A DNA stretch of 64,000 bases from CANJBX01 sp035556735 (GCA_035556735.1 DATMFF010000012.1:384713-448712); one strand, 5' to 3'. Shown: positions 17,789-28,649, numbered from the stretch's first letter. Numbers and translations: made by a program. Notes: generated by a model from the sequence alone, not told the origin.

Positions 17789-19471
17789 ATGGCAGACGGC
17801 GAGGACACCCGGCAGGAGCGGCGGATCGATTTTGAGACCGCGCCCGACCGCTATCGCCATTGGACGCTCGCCGTCGACGGCGAGATCGCCACGCTCTCGC
17901 TCGACGTCGACGAGAACGGCGGGCTGTTCGAGGGCTATCAGCTCAAGCTCAATTCCTACGACGTCGGCGTCGACATCGAGCTCGCCGACGCGATCCGCCG
18001 CCTGCGCTTCGAGCACCCGACGGTGAAGGCCGTCATCCTGCGCTCGGCCAAGCCGCGCGTGTTCTGCGCCGGCGCCAACATCCGCATGCTGGCGGGCGCC
18101 TCGCACGCCCACAAGGTCAACTTCTGCAAGTTCACCAACGAGACCCGCACCGCCATCGAGGACGCCAGCGCCGCCTCCGGCATCCGCTTCGTGTGCGTGA
18201 TCAACGGCACCGCGGCGGGCGGCGGCTACGAGCTCGCGCTCGCCGCCGACCGCATCCTCCTCGTCGACGACGGCTCCTCCGCCGTGTCGCTGCCCGAACT
18301 GCCGCTGCTCGCCGTGCTGCCGGGCACCGGCGGCATCACCCGCCTCACCGACAAGCGCAAGGTGCGCCGCGACCTCGCCGACGTGTTCTGCACGACCGAG
18401 GAGGGCGTGAAAGGCAGGCGCGCGGTGCAGTGGCGGCTCGTCGACGAGGCCGTGCCGCAGACGAAGCTCGAGGCGCGCGCTCTCGCCGTCGCCAAGGAGC
18501 TGGCCGCGACCTCGCGGCGGCCGTCCGATGCCACGGGGATCGCGCTCGCGCCGCTGCAGCGCAACTTCGACGGCGACACCATCGCCTACCGCCATCTCAC
18601 GCTCGCCATCGACCGCGCCCAGCGCACCGCCACGCTCACGATCAGCGGACCCGACGCGCCGCCGCCAGCCGATGCGCAGGCGATGGCCGCGCTCGGCGCG
18701 GCATTCTGGCCGCTGGCGCTGGCGCGCGAGCTCGACGACGCGATCCTGCACCTGCGCAACAACGAGTTCGAGATCGGCACGCTGATCTTCAGGTCGGCGG
18801 GCGAGGTCGCGGACGTGCTCGCCTACGACGCCTTCCTCGAAGCCAACCGCGCGCACTGGCTCACGCACGAGATCCTCGGGCTCTGGAAGGCGTTGCTCAA
18901 GCGCATCGACCTTACCTCGCGCAGCCTCGTCACGCTGATCGAGCCGGGCTCCTGCTTCGCCGGCACGCTCGCCGAGATCGTGTTCGCGTGCGACCGCTCC
19001 TACATGCTGATCGGCCGGCGCGAGGGCGACAACAAGCCGCCCGCGACGATCGCGCTGAGCGCCGCGAACTTCGATCCCTATCCCATGTCCAACGCGCTCA
19101 CGCGCCTGCAGTCGCGCTTCCTCGGCGAGCCGCAGCAGGTCGGGCGCCTGAGCGAGAAGGCCGGCGTGGCGATCGAGGCGGAGGAGGCGGAAGAGCTCGG
19201 CCTCATCACCTTCGCGCGCGACGACATCGACTGGGCCGACGAGGTGCGCCTCTTCATCGAGGAGCGCAGCAGCTACTCGCCCGACGCGCTCACCGGCATG
19301 GAGGCCAACCTGCGCTTCGCCGGGCCGGAGACGATGGAATCGAAAATCTTCGCCCGCCTGACCGCGTGGCAGAACTGGATCTTCCAGCGCCCCAATGCGG
19401 TCGGCGAGGCGGGCGCCCTGCGCCGCTACGGCAGCGGCCAGAAGGCGCAGTTCGACATGCGCCGGGTGTGA
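17789..19471 (+). CDS. boxC: 2,3-epoxybenzoyl-CoA dihydrolase BoxC
   Basis: 560 aa from the ATG at 17789 (MADGEDTRQER); the frame is open further upstream but would cross the promoter. BoxC is a double-length crotonase-superfamily enzyme that opens the ring of 2,3-epoxybenzoyl-CoA to a dehydroadipyl-CoA semialdehyde plus formate. The N-terminal crotonase half has the oxyanion region FCAGANIRML and the GTAAGGGYELALAADRIL block. The second half carries a related motif (ETGSCFAGTLAEIVFACDRS-like region around residues 390-410). It is followed 30 bp later by boxB. Confidence 0.93.
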   Translation: MADGEDTRQERRIDFETAPDRYRHWTLAVDGEIATLSLDVDENGGLFEGYQLKLNSYDVGVDIELADAIRRLRFEHPTVKAVILRSAKPRVFCAGANIRMLAGASHAHKVNFCKFTNETRTAIEDASAASGIRFVCVINGTAAGGGYELALAADRILLVDDGSSAVSLPELPLLAVLPGTGGITRLTDKRKVRRDLADVFCTTEEGVKGRRAVQWRLVDEAVPQTKLEARALAVAKELAATSRRPSDATGIALAPLQRNFDGDTIAYRHLTLAIDRAQRTATLTISGPDAPPPADAQAMAALGAAFWPLALARELDDAILHLRNNEFEIGTLIFRSAGEVADVLAYDAFLEANRAHWLTHEILGLWKALLKRIDLTSRSLVTLIEPGSCFAGTLAEIVFACDRSYMLIGRREGDNKPPATIALSAANFDPYPMSNALTRLQSRFLGEPQQVGRLSEKAGVAIEAEEAEELGLITFARDDIDWADEVRLFIEERSSYSPDALTGMEANLRFAGPETMESKIFARLTAWQNWIFQRPNAVGEAGALRRYGSGQKAQFDMRRV

Positions 19472-19501
19472 CGGCGGCAACGGAGCCGTTTGGGAGCAAG
19501 C

Positions 19502-20947
<1,446 letters not shown>

Positions 20948-21011
20948 AGCGCCCTGCAAGAGCGCGATCGTTAGCGTCCGGCAATGGCACGGCGTGACGG
21001 AGAGTTCTGCA

Positions 21012-21067
21012 CCCCTCACCCGGATTGCGCTGACGCGCACTCCGACCTCTCCCCAGCGGGGAGAGGT
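21012..21067. repeat. hairpin repeat module
   Basis: CCCCTCACC (21012-21020), CGGATTGCGC/GCGCACTCCG (21021-21044, one mismatch), then ACCTCTCCCC/GGGGAGAGGT (21045-21067). It lies just after boxB and may act as its terminator. With the next module it fills the 20948-21304 gap; no gene is seen there. Confidence 0.7.
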
Positions 21068-21156
21068 CGGCAAGCGGCGAAGCTGTGCGGTTCATTGATA
21101 GATAAAAGCGCCGCGCTCGCGGTCGGGCACGGAGCGCGCGACGGGGCACGGCCTTA

Positions 21157-21261
21157 ACCTCTCCCCGGCGGGGAGAGAGCCTGCCCTCGGGCCACGACCC
21201 GAGGGTCGGCATGCGCAGCATGCCGGGTGAGGGGGGCTCAAGAGCTGATGGCGAAATGGCC
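21157..21261. repeat. composite hairpin module with solitary DUF559-element leader
   Basis: ACCTCTCCCC/GGGGAGAG hairpin, CCCTCGGG/CCCGAGGG (21184-21205), CGGCATGC/GCATGCCG (21207-21225) and GGTGAGGGG, followed by CTCAAGAGCTGATGGCGAAA (21237-21256). The last stretch matches the leader before the DUF559 gene at 28702-28736 but no gene tail follows. The three-hairpin form is nearly the same as at 28301-28378. Confidence 0.6.
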
Positions 21262-21304
21262 CGCGTGGCGGCGACGGGCCGCCACGGCGATCTCCGCGCG
21301 CGCC

Positions 21305-22561
21305 TTACGCCCCGACGGCGTGATCGCCGGCGCGGGCGCGCATGGCCTTGGCGGTGGTCTCGTCGATGTCGAGCGGCGCGGTGACGGCGTCGTACTCGAA
21401 CAGCCAGTCGTAGCGCTTGCGCACGCGCTCGGGCTCCCATTCGCGGTCGACGTAGGCGGCGCCGGCCTGCGGATCGGCGAGCGTCGCGTTGTGGAAGCGC
21501 TTGGCGTTCTCGGCGGAGCCGCGCACGATGGTCGAGGTGCGCGGCCCGCGCAGCGCCTCGAAGCGCCTGAGCGCCTGCGGAATGTCGTCGGAGAACGCCT
21601 CGATGCAGCGCGCCATGATGACGGCGTCCTCGATCGCCTGGTTGGCGCCCTGCGCCAGGAACGGCAGCATCGGATGGCAGGCGTCGCCGATCAGGCAGGC
21701 GCGGCCGTCCGCCATGGTCTCCAGCGGATCGCGCGCCAGCAGCGCCCATTTGAACGGCGCATCGACGTTGCGGATGATCTCGTGCACGTAGGGGTGCCAG
21801 CCGACGAAGTCGGCGGCGCATTCCTCCACGGTGCCGCGTTCGGTCCACGACTCCACGGTCCAGTCGCTGCGCTCGGCGAAGCCGACGAAGTTGAGCAGTT
21901 CGCCGCGCCGCACCGGATAGGTGATCACGTGGCCGCCGGGGCCGACCCAGTTGGTGCCCACCGGACGGCGCAGGTCCTCGTTGAGCCGCTCGATCGGCAC
22001 GAGCCCGCGCCAGGAGATGATGCCGACGAAGCGCGGCTTGCCGGCGCCGACCATTTGGTGGCGCATGCGCGAGTGGATGCCGTCCGCTCCGATCGCGGCC
22101 GCGGCCTTGGCCCTGGTGCCGTCGGCGAACTCCAGCGTGATGCCGTCACGTGTGTTGCGATAGCCGGTGACGAACTTGTTGGTGTGGACCGCGTCGGGCT
22201 TTGCCCGCAGCACCGCCTCGAGCAGGGTGCGGTGCAGGTCGCCACGGTGCACGAACCAATAGGGCGCGTTGAAGCGGCGCACGGAATCCTCGCCGAGGTC
22301 GAACAGCTTCCAGCGCTGGCCGCTGTTCCACAGGCGCACCTCCTTGCCGGCGGCGGGGCAGACGATCTGCTCCATCTCGGCGCGCAGCCCGAGGTGCGTG
22401 AGCACCCGCGTGCCGTTGGCGCCGAGCTGCAGGCCGGCTCCCAGCTCGCGCAGCTCCGGGGTCGCCTCGTAGACGTCGACGTCGATCCCGCGCCGCAGCA
22501 GCGCGAGGGCGGTTGTGAGGCCTCCGATGCCCGCTCCGGCGACGACGATGCGTGGTTTCAT
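21305..22561 (-). CDS. FAD-dependent monooxygenase (salicylate hydroxylase-like)
   Basis: 418 aa from the ATG at 22561. The N-terminal Rossmann motif is VAGAGIGGLTTALA, the DG motif is IGADGIHSRMR and the GD motif is IGDACHPMLPFLAQGANQAIEDA. These mark a group A flavin hydroxylase acting on a small aromatic acid. It is only distantly related to the paralogue at 15430. It is divergent from a MetE-like gene, with ~237 bp between them. The substrate is not decidable from sequence. Confidence 0.87.
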   Translation of the reverse strand: MKPRIVVAGAGIGGLTTALALLRRGIDVDVYEATPELRELGAGLQLGANGTRVLTHLGLRAEMEQIVCPAAGKEVRLWNSGQRWKLFDLGEDSVRRFNAPYWFVHRGDLHRTLLEAVLRAKPDAVHTNKFVTGYRNTRDGITLEFADGTRAKAAAAIGADGIHSRMRHQMVGAGKPRFVGIISWRGLVPIERLNEDLRRPVGTNWVGPGGHVITYPVRRGELLNFVGFAERSDWTVESWTERGTVEECAADFVGWHPYVHEIIRNVDAPFKWALLARDPLETMADGRACLIGDACHPMLPFLAQGANQAIEDAVIMARCIEAFSDDIPQALRRFEALRGPRTSTIVRGSAENAKRFHNATLADPQAGAAYVDREWEPERVRKRYDWLFEYDAVTAPLDIDETTAKAMRARAGDHAVGA

Positions 22562-22739
22562 GACGGAACCCTGTGACACGCTGGGATTGTGACGTTCGCC
22601 GATTGTCTTCGCATGACGGCGGCGCGTCGAACAACCCGGTCGGGCGAATACCTGCCCCCGGGTCGGGTCCTGCCCTCGCGGCGCGGCAGGCGCCGCCGGC
22701 CACCGCCGGACGGGCTTCCGCACGGACGCCGAAATGTAC

Positions 22740-22750
22740 TATACTATAAC
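22740..22750 (+). promoter_or_regulatory. AT-rich probable -10 region for the MetE-like gene
   Basis: TATACT (22740-22745) overlaps TATAAC (22745-22750) in an otherwise extremely GC-rich 237-bp divergent gap. No convincing -35 was found (TTCCGC at about the right distance is weak). It lies ~50 bases before the MetE-like start at 22799. An activator may be needed. Confidence 0.4.
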
Positions 22751-22798
22751 TATCGCATCGCGCGGGGGCGGCGGGCGGCACATGGGGGGAAGGACGCG

Positions 22799-23911
22799 AT
22801 GCAGCGGAACGCGCCGCCGTTTCGTGCCGATCAGGTCGGCAGCCTGCTGCGTCCGGCTGCGCTCCGGGATGCACGCGAGCGGCACGCGGCTGGCGCGATT
22901 TCCGCCTCCGAGCTGCGCCGGATCGAGGACCGCGAGATCGAACGCGTCATCGAGCGGCAGCAGGCGATCGGGCTTTCGAGCGTCACCGACGGCGAATTCC
23001 GCCGCGCCATGTGGCACCGCGACTTCCTCGCGCACCTGACCGGCGTTGCGTCGATCGATACCGACCTGCCTTTTGACTGGGGCGGGGTGAAAGGCGCTGC
23101 CCTCAATCTGCGCATTGCCGGAAAATTGGACTTCCCCGCCGATCATCCGCATCTCGCCGATTTTCGCTTCGTCCGGTCACACGCGAAGGCGACCGCGAAG
23201 ATGACGATCCCGTCGCCGAGCGTGATCGCACCTGCGAAGCTGTTCGACATGCAGGATGCCGCCGCCCCGGCCTACAGCGACCTCGACATTCTCTATGACG
23301 ATCTCACGGCCGCCTACCGCAAGGCGGTCAGGGCGTTCTACGACGCCGGCTGCCGCTATCTGCAGATCGACGAGGTGCGCATGGTCGCCGTCGCCGATCC
23401 GCAGTTCCGCAGGACGCGCGGCCTGTCGGACGCCGATTTCGCCAATCTGGTGGCGCTGTTCGAGCGGCTGGTGACGGAGTCCCTGCGCGATCGTCCTGCC
23501 GACATGACCGTCACCATGCACAATTGCCGCGGCAATTTCCGCTCGCGCTGGGCCGCCGCGGGCGGCTACGAGCCGGTGGCCGAGCGGCTGTTCAACATTC
23601 CTGGCATCGACGGCTATTTCCTCGAATACGACAGCGACCGCGCCGGCGGTTTCGAGCCGTTGCGCCTGATGCCGCCGCGCAAGCTCGCGGTCCTCGGGCT
23701 CGTGACCAGCAAGACCGGCGCGCTGGAGAGCAAGGACGCCGTCAAGCGCCGCCTCGACGAGGCGGCGGCGTTCATCGACCTCGATCGTGTCTGCCTGTCG
23801 CCGCAGTGCGGCTTTGCTTCGACCGAGGAGGGCAACGAGCTCGCCGAGGAGCAGCAATGGGCCAAGCTCGCGTTCGTGAAAGGGGTCGCGGACGAGGTGT
23901 GGGGGCGATGA
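22799..23911 (+). CDS. MetE-like (cobalamin-independent methionine synthase C-terminal domain) protein, copy 2
   Basis: 370 aa from the ATG at 22799. Zinc ligands are H241 and C243 (MHNCRGN), E276 (FLEYDSDRAG) and C337 (SPQCGFAS). The N-terminus FRADQVGSLLRP and TDGEFRR near residue 64 are shared with the copies at 35505 and 48666, so these three form a subfamily distinct from the copy at 4899. It probably transfers an alkyl group to or from a thiol. It stands alone, between a divergent flavin hydroxylase and a TRAP transporter. Confidence 0.85.
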   Translation: MQRNAPPFRADQVGSLLRPAALRDARERHAAGAISASELRRIEDREIERVIERQQAIGLSSVTDGEFRRAMWHRDFLAHLTGVASIDTDLPFDWGGVKGAALNLRIAGKLDFPADHPHLADFRFVRSHAKATAKMTIPSPSVIAPAKLFDMQDAAAPAYSDLDILYDDLTAAYRKAVRAFYDAGCRYLQIDEVRMVAVADPQFRRTRGLSDADFANLVALFERLVTESLRDRPADMTVTMHNCRGNFRSRWAAAGGYEPVAERLFNIPGIDGYFLEYDSDRAGGFEPLRLMPPRKLAVLGLVTSKTGALESKDAVKRRLDEAAAFIDLDRVCLSPQCGFASTEEGNELAEEQQWAKLAFVKGVADEVWGR

Positions 23912-24094
23912 TGTACCGCAGCGCCGTTGCACAGCGTGGGGACTGCCGACCGGAAGTTGCCGCGCCGGCGTTAATCCAGCGGCGAAATATCCGTCTTTGC
24001 GGCGTTGAAAGGGCTCTGGCCATGCTGGTACCTTTTCGGCATCGCGCGTTGCTGGCGGCAGGCAATGTCGCAGCGTCCATCCAGGGAGGAATAG

Positions 24095-25216
24095 ATGTCC
24101 AATAAGCGTCTTTTGTCGCTGACCACGGCGGTGCTCGCGCTCGCACTGACCGGGCCGGCGTCTGCCGTCGAATTCGTGTTCGGCGCGTGGCCGCCCGCCG
24201 GCGAATGGCTCAATCGCGTGGCGCTGCCGAAGGCCTTCGGCGAGATCGCCAAGCAGACCAACAACAAGATCACGTGGAAGCTGGTCCCCGGCGGCCAGCT
24301 CGCCGATCCGAAGGCGACCTTCCAGGCGGTGCAGGACGGCCTGATGCAGGGCGGCCTCGGCATCTCGACCTACGTGCCCAACCTCGTGCCCTCGCTCAAC
24401 ACGATCTACTCCACCATCGTCTTCACCGACGACACCGTGGCGGCGAGCGGCGCGGCGCTGGAGACGGTCACGCTCAACTGCCCGTCCTGCCAGGAGGAGT
24501 TCAAGAAGATCAACGCGATCCCGCTCTCCGGCTGGACCAGCTCGCCCTATCAGCTCGCCTGCACCAGCCCGGTGAAGACGCTCGCCGATCTCAAGGGCAA
24601 GCGCGTGCGCGCGACCGGCGGCAACGCCGAGTTCGTGAAGTTCGCGGGCGCGGTGCCGGTGGCGGCCACCCTGGTCGAGGCGGTCGGCCTGCTGCAGCGT
24701 GGCGGTCTCGACTGCCAGTTCGGCGTGCACGGCTGGCTGCGCACCTTCGGCTACGCCGACGTCGCCAAGTACGTGACCTCGACGCCGCTCGGCCTCACTG
24801 GCCCGGCCATGAACGTCTGGAACCGCGACATGTGGAAACAGATGACGCCGGACCAGCGCAAGATCCACCTCAAGCAGATGTCCTTCGTCAGCGCCTCGCT
24901 CGCGCTCGGCCAGTTCGTGATCGAGAACGAGGAGATCCTCGCGGACATCAAGAAGAACAAGGGCGTCCAGGTCGTCCAGGGCGACGACAAGGCCTTCCTC
25001 GAAGTCGCCAAGAAGTACGATTCGGAGCAGCGGGCGACCAACATCGCCAACGCCAAGAAGTTCGGCGTCGCCAATCCGGAGGCGATCATCGACGCCTACG
25101 TGAAGAACCAGCAGAAGTGGTCGAAGATCTCCAAGGAGGTCGGACGCGACATCGACAAGTACGCGGCCGCGATCCAGCGCGAGATCTACGACAAGGTCGA
25201 CGTCAACAAGATGTAA
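24095..25216 (+). CDS. dctP: TRAP transporter substrate-binding protein DctP
   Basis: 373 aa with a clear signal peptide (MSNKRLLSLTTAVLALALTG, cut near PASA) and the DctP fold. The stretches ALPKAFGEIAKQTNNKITWK and DLKGKRVRATGGNAEFVKF are typical ligand-domain segments. It captures an organic acid in the periplasm for the DctQ-DctM permease downstream. A strong ribosome site GGGAGGA precedes the ATG. A long hairpin follows the gene. The ligand is unknown; the surrounding genes suggest an aromatic or hydroxy acid. Confidence 0.92.
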   Translation: MSNKRLLSLTTAVLALALTGPASAVEFVFGAWPPAGEWLNRVALPKAFGEIAKQTNNKITWKLVPGGQLADPKATFQAVQDGLMQGGLGISTYVPNLVPSLNTIYSTIVFTDDTVAASGAALETVTLNCPSCQEEFKKINAIPLSGWTSSPYQLACTSPVKTLADLKGKRVRATGGNAEFVKFAGAVPVAATLVEAVGLLQRGGLDCQFGVHGWLRTFGYADVAKYVTSTPLGLTGPAMNVWNRDMWKQMTPDQRKIHLKQMSFVSASLALGQFVIENEEILADIKKNKGVQVVQGDDKAFLEVAKKYDSEQRATNIANAKKFGVANPEAIIDAYVKNQQKWSKISKEVGRDIDKYAAAIQREIYDKVDVNKM

Positions 25217-25221
25217 CGCGT

Positions 25222-25260
25222 CGGCACGGGTGCGCGGCTCGCCGCCGCGTGCCCGTGCCG
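25222..25260 (+). terminator. strong stem-loop after dctP
   Basis: CGGCACGGGTGCGCGGC (25222-25238), loop TCGCC, GCCGCGTGCCCGTGCCG (25244-25260). All 17 positions pair if two G-U pairs are allowed. It begins five bases after the dctP stop. There is no long T-tract, so it may be an attenuator or mRNA stabiliser, giving more DctP than DctQM. Confidence 0.6.
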
Positions 25261-25355
25261 CAACTGGCAGGGGGATCGTCGGCATCGGGGCGCCGGCGAT
25301 CCGTTGATGAAGTGCCCAAGACTGCGCGGGGCGGCGCGGGGATCGGGGGATCGGG

Positions 25356-25862
25356 GTGGCCACCGTCGAGAAATTGCTTAAGTGGATCGAGAGGCCGATC
25401 GACGCGATGCTGTGGATCGCGCTGATCGCAACGTTCGCCATGATGATCCACGTCGCCGCCGACGTGACCGGGCGCACCGTCTTCAATTCGCCGGTGGAAG
25501 GCACCACCGAGATCGTCGCCGGCTGGTACATGGTGGCCTGCGCCTACCTGCCGCTGGCCTGGGTCACGCGCTACGACAACCACATCGTCGCCGGCGTCTT
25601 CCAGCAGATCGGAACGCGCTGGTTCGCCTACTGGCTCGAGGTCTTCGTGAAGATCTGCACGATGGTCTACATGGTCGTGTTCACCTGGCAGACCTACCTG
25701 CGCGCCGTGCAGCAGACGCGCAGCGGCGAGGTCTGGCAGGCGGCGGGCTTCTTCATCCCGGTGTGGCCGAGCCGGTGGCTGCTGCCGATCTCCGGCGCCA
25801 TGATGGTCCTCTATCTCGTCCTGCGAATCGTGCGCGATTGCGCGCGCGGTCCGCAGGACTAG
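25356..25862 (+). CDS. dctQ: TRAP transporter small permease DctQ
   Basis: 168 aa from a GTG at 25356, with four predicted membrane segments. The family signature is visible in GRTVFNSPVEGTTEIVAGWYMVACAYLPLAW-type sequence at residues 35-70, and the C-terminal WPSRWLLPISGAMM is typical. It is the small subunit that supports DctM. The 140-bp space after dctP contains the stem-loop and no other gene. Confidence 0.9.
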   Translation: MATVEKLLKWIERPIDAMLWIALIATFAMMIHVAADVTGRTVFNSPVEGTTEIVAGWYMVACAYLPLAWVTRYDNHIVAGVFQQIGTRWFAYWLEVFVKICTMVYMVVFTWQTYLRAVQQTRSGEVWQAAGFFIPVWPSRWLLPISGAMMVLYLVLRIVRDCARGPQD

Positions 25863-25880
25863 CGCGAAAGGCGCCCCGCC

Positions 25881-27200
25881 GTGAGTGGTCTTTCCATTTC
25901 GCTCGTCAGCATTGCCTGCATCCTGATCCTGATCGGGCTGCGGTTCCCGATCGGCATCGCCATGGGCACGGTGGCCTTCGTCGGCTTCGTCGTGCTGCGC
26001 AACGTCAACGTGGCGTTCAGCGTCGTGCGCGACGCGCCCTTTGCCTTTGCGGCGAGCTGGGACCTCTCCGCAATCCCGATGTTCCTGCTGATGGGCGCGG
26101 TGGCCGGCAATTCCGGCATCGGTACGGCGATGTTCCGCGCCGCCGTGGCCTGGTTCGGCTGGATGCCGGGCGGGCTTGCGGTGGCGACCAACTGGGCCTC
26201 GGCCGGGTTCGGCGCCGCCTCGGGCTCGAGCATCGCGGCCGCCGCCGTGATGGCGCGGCTCGCCATCCCCGAGATGATCAAGCGCCGCTACGACAAGGGC
26301 CTCGCAACCGGCGTCTGCGCTTCGGGCGGCACGCTCGATGCCTTGATCCCGCCGAGCATCACCTTCGTGATCTACGGCATCTTCGCCGAGGTGTCGGTCG
26401 CCAAGCTGCTGCTCGCCGGCATCATCCCCGGCATCCTCACCGCCACGGTCTATATGGTCATGATCGTGACGCGCGCCTGGCTCAATCCCAAGCTTGCGCC
26501 GCCGGTCGAGTTCGACGACAGGGCCGCGCTCTGGAAGGAGCGGTGGGCCTCGCTCGGCGAGATCTGGCCGATCCTCGTGCTGATCCTGGGCGTGATCGGC
26601 GGGCTCTACGCCGGCATCGTGACGCCGACGGAAGGCGGCGCCGCCGGCGCTCTGCTGGCCATCCTGATCGGGCTGGCGCGCCGCAAGCTGAACTGGGCGG
26701 GGCTCGTGGACAGCTTCAAGGATGCGGTCGGCACCACGGCGCAACTGTTCTTCGTCGGCATCGGCGCGGTGATCTACACCAAGTTCCTGGCGCTTGCCGG
26801 CACCGCCGACATCTTCACCCAGGTCATCGGCGACTGGGCGGTCAACCCGCTGCTGCTCGTCATCGGGGTGTCGTTCATCTATCTCGTGCTCGGCATGTTC
26901 CTCGATCCGCTCGGGATGATCCTGCTGACGATCCCGGTGTTCGTGCCGATGTTCACCGCGCTCGGGCTCGACCTCGTCTGGCTCGGCGTGCTGGTGGTCA
27001 AGTACATCGGCATCGGCCTGCTCACGCCGCCGGTCGGCTTCAACGTCTACGTGGTGAAGAACGCCGTGGGCGACAGCGTCCCGCTCGAGACGATTTTCCG
27101 CGGCTGCTTCTGGTTCCTGGCCTGTGAGGTCGTGATCATGACGCTGCTGATCGCTTATCCGGAGCTTTCGCTCTGGCTGCCGAACTCGATGCTGAGGTGA
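25881..27200 (+). CDS. dctM: TRAP transporter large permease DctM
   Basis: 439 aa from a GTG at 25881, 18 bases after dctQ, with about a dozen membrane segments. Typical regions are FGAASGSSIAAAAVMARLAIPEM, SGGTLDALIPPSITFVIYGI and GMFLDPLGMILLTIPVFVPM. It carries the sodium-coupled transport pathway. The dctP-dctQ-dctM set is complete. The next gene, a 2-hydroxyacid dehydrogenase, follows by ~100 bp and may act on the imported acid. Confidence 0.93.
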   Translation: MSGLSISLVSIACILILIGLRFPIGIAMGTVAFVGFVVLRNVNVAFSVVRDAPFAFAASWDLSAIPMFLLMGAVAGNSGIGTAMFRAAVAWFGWMPGGLAVATNWASAGFGAASGSSIAAAAVMARLAIPEMIKRRYDKGLATGVCASGGTLDALIPPSITFVIYGIFAEVSVAKLLLAGIIPGILTATVYMVMIVTRAWLNPKLAPPVEFDDRAALWKERWASLGEIWPILVLILGVIGGLYAGIVTPTEGGAAGALLAILIGLARRKLNWAGLVDSFKDAVGTTAQLFFVGIGAVIYTKFLALAGTADIFTQVIGDWAVNPLLLVIGVSFIYLVLGMFLDPLGMILLTIPVFVPMFTALGLDLVWLGVLVVKYIGIGLLTPPVGFNVYVVKNAVGDSVPLETIFRGCFWFLACEVVIMTLLIAYPELSLWLPNSMLR

Positions 27201-27298
27201 CGGCGCAGCCTGCGCATTTTGCGCTGGCGGCGGTCTTGCGAGCCTGTACGATCCCCCGCCGGCCGTGACGCACGGCACGGATCGCGACGGGGAGACGC

Positions 27299-28231
27299 AT
27301 GGCGCTGCTGCACAACTTCTTCTTCGGCAAGCCGGACGACTGGAGGTCGTGGTACGCGGCCGAGATGCCCGACCTCGAGGTCCGCGTCTGGCCGGACGCC
27401 GGCAATCGCGCCGACATCGACGTGATCGCCTGCGGCACCCTGCCCGAGGGCGAGTTCAAGACCTTCCCCAACCTGCGCCTGATCGTCTCTCTGCTCGCGG
27501 GCCCCGATCACCTGCTGCACGATCCGGCGGTGCCCGCGCACGTGCCGATCGTGCGCGCCGGCGATCCGAACGGCGACGCCATGATGAACGAGGTGACGCT
27601 GCTGCACGTGCTGCGCCACCATCGCAACATGCCGGCCTATGCCGCCGCCCAGCAGCGCGCCGAATGGGTCAGCCTGCCGCGCCTGCCGGCGCGCGAGCGC
27701 AAGGTCGGGGTCATGGGCCTCGGCGTCATCGGTCTTGCGGCGGCCAGGACGCTCAAGTCCATCGGCTTTCAGGTCGCCGGCTGGGTGCGTACGCCGCGCG
27801 CGCCGGTCGAGGGCATCGAGGTGTTCGCCGGGCGCGCACAGTTGCCGGCGTTCCTCGCGCGCAGCGAGATCCTGGTGAACCTGCTGCCGCTCACCCCCGA
27901 GACCGAGAACGTGCTCGATGCCGAGGCGTTCGCGCGCCTGCCCAAGGGCGCCAGCGTGATCAACCTCGGGCGCGGCGGACACATCGTCGAGAAGGACCTG
28001 ATCGCGGCGCTCGAGTCCGATCACCTCGCCGCCGCGACGCTCGACGTGTTCCGCCAGGAGCCGCTGCCCAAGGACGATCCGCTGTGGCGGCATCCCAGGA
28101 TCACCATCATGCCGCACGCCTCGCGCCGCATCGAAGGGCGGCCGATGGTGCCGCGCATCTGCGACGCCGTCCGCCGCCTGCGCGCCGGGGAGCCGCTGCC
28201 GAACGTGGTCGACCGCGCGCGCGGCTATTGA
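27299..28231 (+). CDS. D-2-hydroxyacid dehydrogenase (GhrA-like)
   Basis: 310 aa. The NAD(P) motif GLGVIG lies near residue 140, after a short N-terminal catalytic-domain segment, and the catalytic residues are in NLGRGGHIVEKDL (Arg region) and MPHASRRIEG (His). The shape matches glyoxylate/hydroxypyruvate reductase A proteins, which reduce 2-keto acids. It follows the TRAP genes on the same strand. A dense repeat island begins 70 bp after its stop. Confidence 0.88.
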   Translation: MALLHNFFFGKPDDWRSWYAAEMPDLEVRVWPDAGNRADIDVIACGTLPEGEFKTFPNLRLIVSLLAGPDHLLHDPAVPAHVPIVRAGDPNGDAMMNEVTLLHVLRHHRNMPAYAAAQQRAEWVSLPRLPARERKVGVMGLGVIGLAAARTLKSIGFQVAGWVRTPRAPVEGIEVFAGRAQLPAFLARSEILVNLLPLTPETENVLDAEAFARLPKGASVINLGRGGHIVEKDLIAALESDHLAAATLDVFRQEPLPKDDPLWRHPRITIMPHASRRIEGRPMVPRICDAVRRLRAGEPLPNVVDRARGY

Positions 28232-28300
28232 GGCCGATCTGCCGGAGAACGGCAGGGGCGCGGGTTGGTGCAGCAACGCGTTGCAACACGGCACGGCCCG

Positions 28301-28545
28301 ACCTCTCCCCATCGGGGAGAGAGCCTGCCCTCGGGCGACGACCCGAGGGTCGGCATGCGAAGCATGCCGGGTGAGGGGGCCTCAAGCGTTGATGACGAAA
28401 CGCCTTGTGTGTGCTGGAGGTGATGCACACCACCTCGCTTCCGGGACGTAGAACTCCATCCACGGCACTCGCAATTGAGAGGTCTGCACCCCCTCACCCG
28501 GATTGCGCGAACGCGCAATCCGACCTCTCCCCGGCGGGGAGAGGT
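28301..28545 (+). mobile_element. internally deleted DUF559-hairpin element (locus 2)
   Basis: Left part: ACCTCTCCCC/GGGGAGAG hairpin, CTCGGG/CCCGAG hairpin, CGGCATGC/GCATGCCG and GGTGAGGGG. Then a leader CCTCAAGCGTTGATGACG, a DUF559 tail remnant, and CACTCGCAATTGAGAGGTCT. Right part: CCCCTCACC (28490-28498), CGGATTGCGC/GCGCAATCCG (28499-28522) and ACCTCTCCCC/GGGGAGAGGT (28523-28545). The two flanking modules are in opposite orientation, as in the intact element 105 bp downstream. Confidence 0.6.
28392..28451 (+). pseudogene. DUF559 gene remnant, frameshifted
   Basis: After ATGACGAAACGCC the sequence goes straight to GTGCTGGAGGTGATGCACAC, which parallels GTGCTGGAGGCGATTCACAA at the 3' end of the intact DUF559 gene. 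It then continues to a shared ACGTAGAACTCC. One base is missing relative to the intact copy, so the old stop is out of frame. The join after GCC is at nearly the same place as in the relic at 7980-8090. Confidence 0.55.
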
Positions 28546-28649
28546 GCACACGTGGCGCCGCCCTGCGCTCCACAGGCTCCGAACTTGCGGTGACTGTGCT
28601 CCTGGTGAGATGCCGGTCGAGCAATGCAATCGCAACCCGGCACGGCCCC

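Noticed and set aside
23177..27278. Long minus-strand open frames over the MetE-like and TRAP genes
   Set aside because: Composition is His/Asp/Glu/Arg-rich without recognisable domains, and the plus strand carries complete conserved genes.
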